This document shows, in pieces, positions 61,403-64,000 of a DNA stretch of 64,000 nt. The DNA is taken from the NCBI GenBank assembly GCA_947493175.1, contig CANLQD010000001.1, positions 1 to 64,000 of the forward strand. The letters are read 5' to 3'. How positions within the stretch are numbered: the stretch's first letter is position 1; each line of letters begins with the position of its first letter. Both the position numbers and the translations under genes were made by a program. Source of the stretch: an uncultured Flavobacteriaceae bacterium. Lineage in GTDB: Bacteria > Bacteroidota > Bacteroidia > Flavobacteriales > Flavobacteriaceae. Below the pieces are notes generated by a model that was not told where the DNA came from, did not search any database, and saw only the letters and a program-made list of their open reading frames with translations.

Positions 61403-64000
61403 TTAAAATTTAAAGTTGACGCCAAAACGAGCGGACCAATCATAGATTTCGTAATTGGTCACTTGGCTTCGAATGGATTGGTACTCTACATTAGGGTCGT
61501 TCGTAAGGTTCACGAACTCTGCAAAAACTGTAAGGTGGTCGTTTATTTTTTGTGATGCATTGATATCCAATTGATAACGTTCATCCACAAAAAAGTCCTG
61601 ACTAGGGTCGTCCGAAAAACTCAAAATGGATTTGGAGTTATAGTTTAATGCCACTCTGGAACTAAAGCCTCCCTTATCATAGGAAAGCGCCGCATTCCAA
61701 ATATGATCCGACTGTCCTATAAAAGGCACATCGTCCCTGACACGCATTTCGCCGGAATCCTCATCTAAAAACTCAAAACTACTTTGAGAATCTACATAGG
61801 TGTAGTTGAGATACACACCCAAACCGGAAAGCACCCCTGGCAAGAAATCGAGTTTTTTGGAAAAGTTGATTTCAGCACCGATTAGTTCGGCAACATCGCC
61901 GTTTATCGGTGCGTTTTGAAGAAACAATTCTTGATTAAAATCGACATTGGAAATCTGATCAAAAATGAAATTTTCGATACGTTTGTAAAATATCCCTCCT
62001 GAGATAATTCCGGCCCCTCTCAAATAATTTTCAAAAAGCAGGTCGAAATTTGTGGCATCCGCAGGAAGCAAATCAGGGTTTCCCAAGCTCAACCGCTGAT
62101 CGGCAAAATTGATATTCTGTGCAGGCACCAAATCTTGAAGTTCTGGCCGCGCATATGAGCGGGTAAAGGCAAACCGTAGATTGGCCCGATCGTTCAGTTG
62201 GTACTTTAAATGCAACATAGGCAACAGAAAATCATACGAATTACTCCCTTGAATCGGCTCGGATGATACCGGTACGGCCGGTGAATCGTCGGTAGCCGGC
62301 GGCTCTATCTCTAACCGGAGGGCATCGTACACCACGTCGGTTTTCTCATAGCGCACCCCAGCTAGAATCCGAAGTTTATTGAACTGTATTTTTCCTTGCA
62401 CATAGGCGGCGTATACATCTTCCCCCGCATCATAGAAAAAGCTTTCGCTATTGATTCTTGAAGCATTTTCATCCAAGGTATAGGCATCCCTATTATCGAT
62501 AAAATGCTGCATGGCCCTTTGTGGATCCGGGAACCTTCCCATTTGATAGCGACCATCGAAAATACTACTGCTATTGTTATCGAATACCTGAGTCAGGTTA
62601 TAAGGCCCGTTGAAATCGCTGTACTCTACCGTATTTCGCCGACGAAGGTTGTCCAGATCGCGATACTTGCCCCCTGTTTTCAGTTCTCCCGTATTATTGC
62701 CGAGTCGAAACGGGACGGTCAGGTTGAGTTTGGCAACGGTATTATCGCCACGGTTCAATATAGGTTTATCTTGCTGAAAAGAGTTGAATTCATATGCCTC
62801 ATAATTTTCAAAATCGAAATCCGGTGAGGAAAACAGCACAAAGTCCCCATCGCGTTCCAAGCTAAGGGTAAGGTCTCTTTTTCGAAACACAAACCGATCG
62901 CTCACCAATTTGCGTTCAGATCTTGTAAAGTTGACCCCATAATCCAGTTTTGCAAAATTCCCCAAGGGATGTTCCCCATCGAACGTTATGGTAATGTTCT
63001 CCCGATCAATGACGCGATCATTGATATCCCTTCGAACCCGTACATCGTTATCGGGCCCTGCTACGTTCGGGTTTGCCGGATCATTATAATTATTTCTTGG
63101 TCTAAACCGGGTTCGCCTGCGCAGCGACTCATCCTCCAGTTTGTTATAAATAGCCTTAAAAACCACCTTGGAATTATCATTGAAGCGATAATCGAAAGTT
63201 GCGTTCACCCCGATTCGCGTACGTTCGTTCAGCAAAGGCCGTAGGCGGTAGTCGTCTACTACCTGCGCCCTAAACGAATTAGGATCATCCTCATCACCAA
63301 TTCTTCGATCTCTATAAGTTGCCTCAAACCGCTCCTCGCCATTGACAGTGTTATAGTAACTCCCTCCTAGTAGTATACCAAACTTTTCATCTTTGGTACG
63401 TTTATCGAACTTGAGCTTCGCAATTTGGCTTCCTCGTTGGAACAAATCGTTGTACCCCCCACCAAGGCTTCCCCTGATTCGGGCTTTGCTGCTGTTAGCG
63501 GTCGGGGTGATCAGATTGATCGCCCCACCTACGGCATCCCCATCCATATCGGGCGTAATGGCCTTGCTGACTTCCATACTCGCCAACTGATCGGCCGATA
63601 TTAAAGCCAAGGTTTCTGTACGCCCTCCACCCTCATCGGTTGCCGGAATCTGTTCGCCGTTGATACTGACCGTTGTAAAATTGGAAGGGGTTCCCCGTAT
63701 TTTTACCACGCTGCCCTCGCCGTTATTACGGGAAATAGAGACCCCTGAAACACGTTGCATTGCTTCACCTACATTGATATCGGGAAACCTCCCCACTAAA
63801 TCTGCGGAGACAATGGTTTTTATATTGTCGGCATTTTTTTGTTGGTTATAGGCCCGTTGTTGCCCCTCGAGGCTGCCAGATACGATGACCTCGCCCAGTT
63901 GGTTCACCGAGGGCTTCAAAATAATATCGCCCAAATTGATATCAATGGTACCGTCTACCGTTACTTCCTGGGTATAAGGTTCGAAGCCCAAATAGGAAAC
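61403..64000 (-). CDS. TonB-dependent receptor, 5' end outside window
   Basis: At least 865 residues of a TonB-dependent receptor. The frame stays open to the right edge, reading VSYLGFEPYTQEV, the end of a CarboxypepD_reg-like domain, so the signal and first part are missing here. The plug contains EVIVSGSLEGQQRAYNQQKN, RFPDINVGEAMQRVSGVSI and GSVVKIRGTPSNFTTVSING, typical of the Xanthomonas/Caulobacter-type receptors used for oligosaccharides. The barrel ends YDWSARFGVNFKF. It is followed after 4 bases by the beta-helix lipoprotein gene, so they form one unit. Carbohydrate uptake is inferred from the GH28 and GH2 genes downstream. Confidence 0.93.
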   Translation of the reverse strand, partial: VSYLGFEPYTQEVTVDGTIDINLGDIILKPSVNQLGEVIVSGSLEGQQRAYNQQKNADNIKTIVSADLVGRFPDINVGEAMQRVSGVSISRNNGEGSVVKIRGTPSNFTTVSINGEQIPATDEGGGRTETLALISADQLASMEVSKAITPDMDGDAVGGAINLITPTANSSKARIRGSLGGGYNDLFQRGSQIAKLKFDKRTKDEKFGILLGGSYYNTVNGEERFEATYRDRRIGDEDDPNSFRAQVVDDYRLRPLLNERTRIGVNATFDYRFNDNSKVVFKAIYNKLEDESLRRRTRFRPRNNYNDPANPNVAGPDNDVRVRRDINDRVIDRENITITFDGEHPLGNFAKLDYGVNFTRSERKLVSDRFVFRKRDLTLSLERDGDFVLFSSPDFDFENYEAYEFNSFQQDKPILNRGDNTVAKLNLTVPFRLGNNTGELKTGGKYRDLDNLRRRNTVEYSDFNGPYNLTQVFDNNSSSIFDGRYQMGRFPDPQRAMQHFIDNRDAYTLDENASRINSESFFYDAGEDVYAAYVQGKIQFNKLRILAGVRYEKTDVVYDALRLEIEPPATDDSPAVPVSSEPIQGSNSYDFLLPMLHLKYQLNDRANLRFAFTRSYARPELQDLVPAQNINFADQRLSLGNPDLLPADATNFDLLFENYLRGAGIISGGIFYKRIENFIFDQISNVDFNQELFLQNAPINGDVAELIGAEINFSKKLDFLPGVLSGLGVYLNYTYVDSQSSFEFLDEDSGEMRVRDDVPFIGQSDHIWNAALSYDKGGFSSRVALNYNSKSILSFSDDPSQDFFVDERYQLDINASQKINDHLTVFAEFVNLTNDPNVEYQSIRSQVTNYEIYDWSARFGVNFKF

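Overview
The window looks like a chromosomal segment of a marine or plant-polysaccharide-degrading member of the Flavobacteriaceae (Bacteroidota). The support is SusC/SusD-type and other TonB-dependent receptors, BlaI/M56 and membrane-bound AraC regulators, the Bacteroidota form of HutU, promoters of the TTG-N(about 20)-TAnnTTTG type, and moderate GC with few Shine-Dalgarno sequences. No species call is possible from the sequence alone.

Layout. Positions 1-13.6 kb are mostly housekeeping and small conserved genes: a heptamer tandem repeat, a membrane MutS-like ATPase, MmcQ/YjbR, Dabb and DUF4230 proteins, a cyclase-family hydrolase, an exported hydrolase fused to a CarboxypepD_reg-like domain, HemW, a four-helix-bundle protein, RuvC, and a BlaI/M56 signalling operon with downstream TPR and TonB-C-like proteins. 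Three identical-format palindromes lie upstream of blaI. Positions 13.7-22.4 kb hold a nitroreductase and a LysR regulator, divergent from a complete histidine-utilisation operon hutH-hutI-hutU-hutG that takes histidine to glutamate and formamide. A convergent homogentisate 1,2-dioxygenase follows, so amino-acid catabolism is clustered here. Positions 22.4-26.1 kb contain a small lysine/glutamate-rich ORF, a candidate minus-strand small RNA with its own promoter and terminator, a six-hairpin lipoprotein and a Tat-exported Gfo/Idh/MocA oxidoreductase.

Positions 26.2-36.7 kb are accessory. They hold a large exported protein with a strong internal GC shift, a decayed copy of the 3' end of der, an Lrp/AsnC regulator, and a gene set of TonB-dependent receptor, lipoprotein, Tat-exported PLP aminotransferase and AEC permease. 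The intact der gene starts the conserved der-era-AGCS symporter block at 36.8 kb, so the two der 3' ends form direct repeats around this module. A 180-bp MITE-like element with a TTA target duplication sits exactly at the era stop codon. An initiator tRNA follows with clear promoter and terminator.

Positions 41.4-64 kb form a polysaccharide utilisation locus, probably for a pectin-like, galacturonate-containing glycan: a membrane AraC regulator, SusC, SusD, altronate dehydratase preceded by a LacI-type palindrome, a DASS carboxylate transporter, an exported enolase-superfamily dehydratase, a GH2, two GH28 polygalacturonase-like enzymes, a six-hairpin glycosidase-like enzyme, a beta-helix lipoprotein and a second TonB-dependent receptor that runs off the right edge. 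In the likely scheme, surface and periplasmic GH28/GH2 enzymes trim the glycan, SusCD and the second receptor import oligomers, and UxaA with the enolase family member process the sugar acids.
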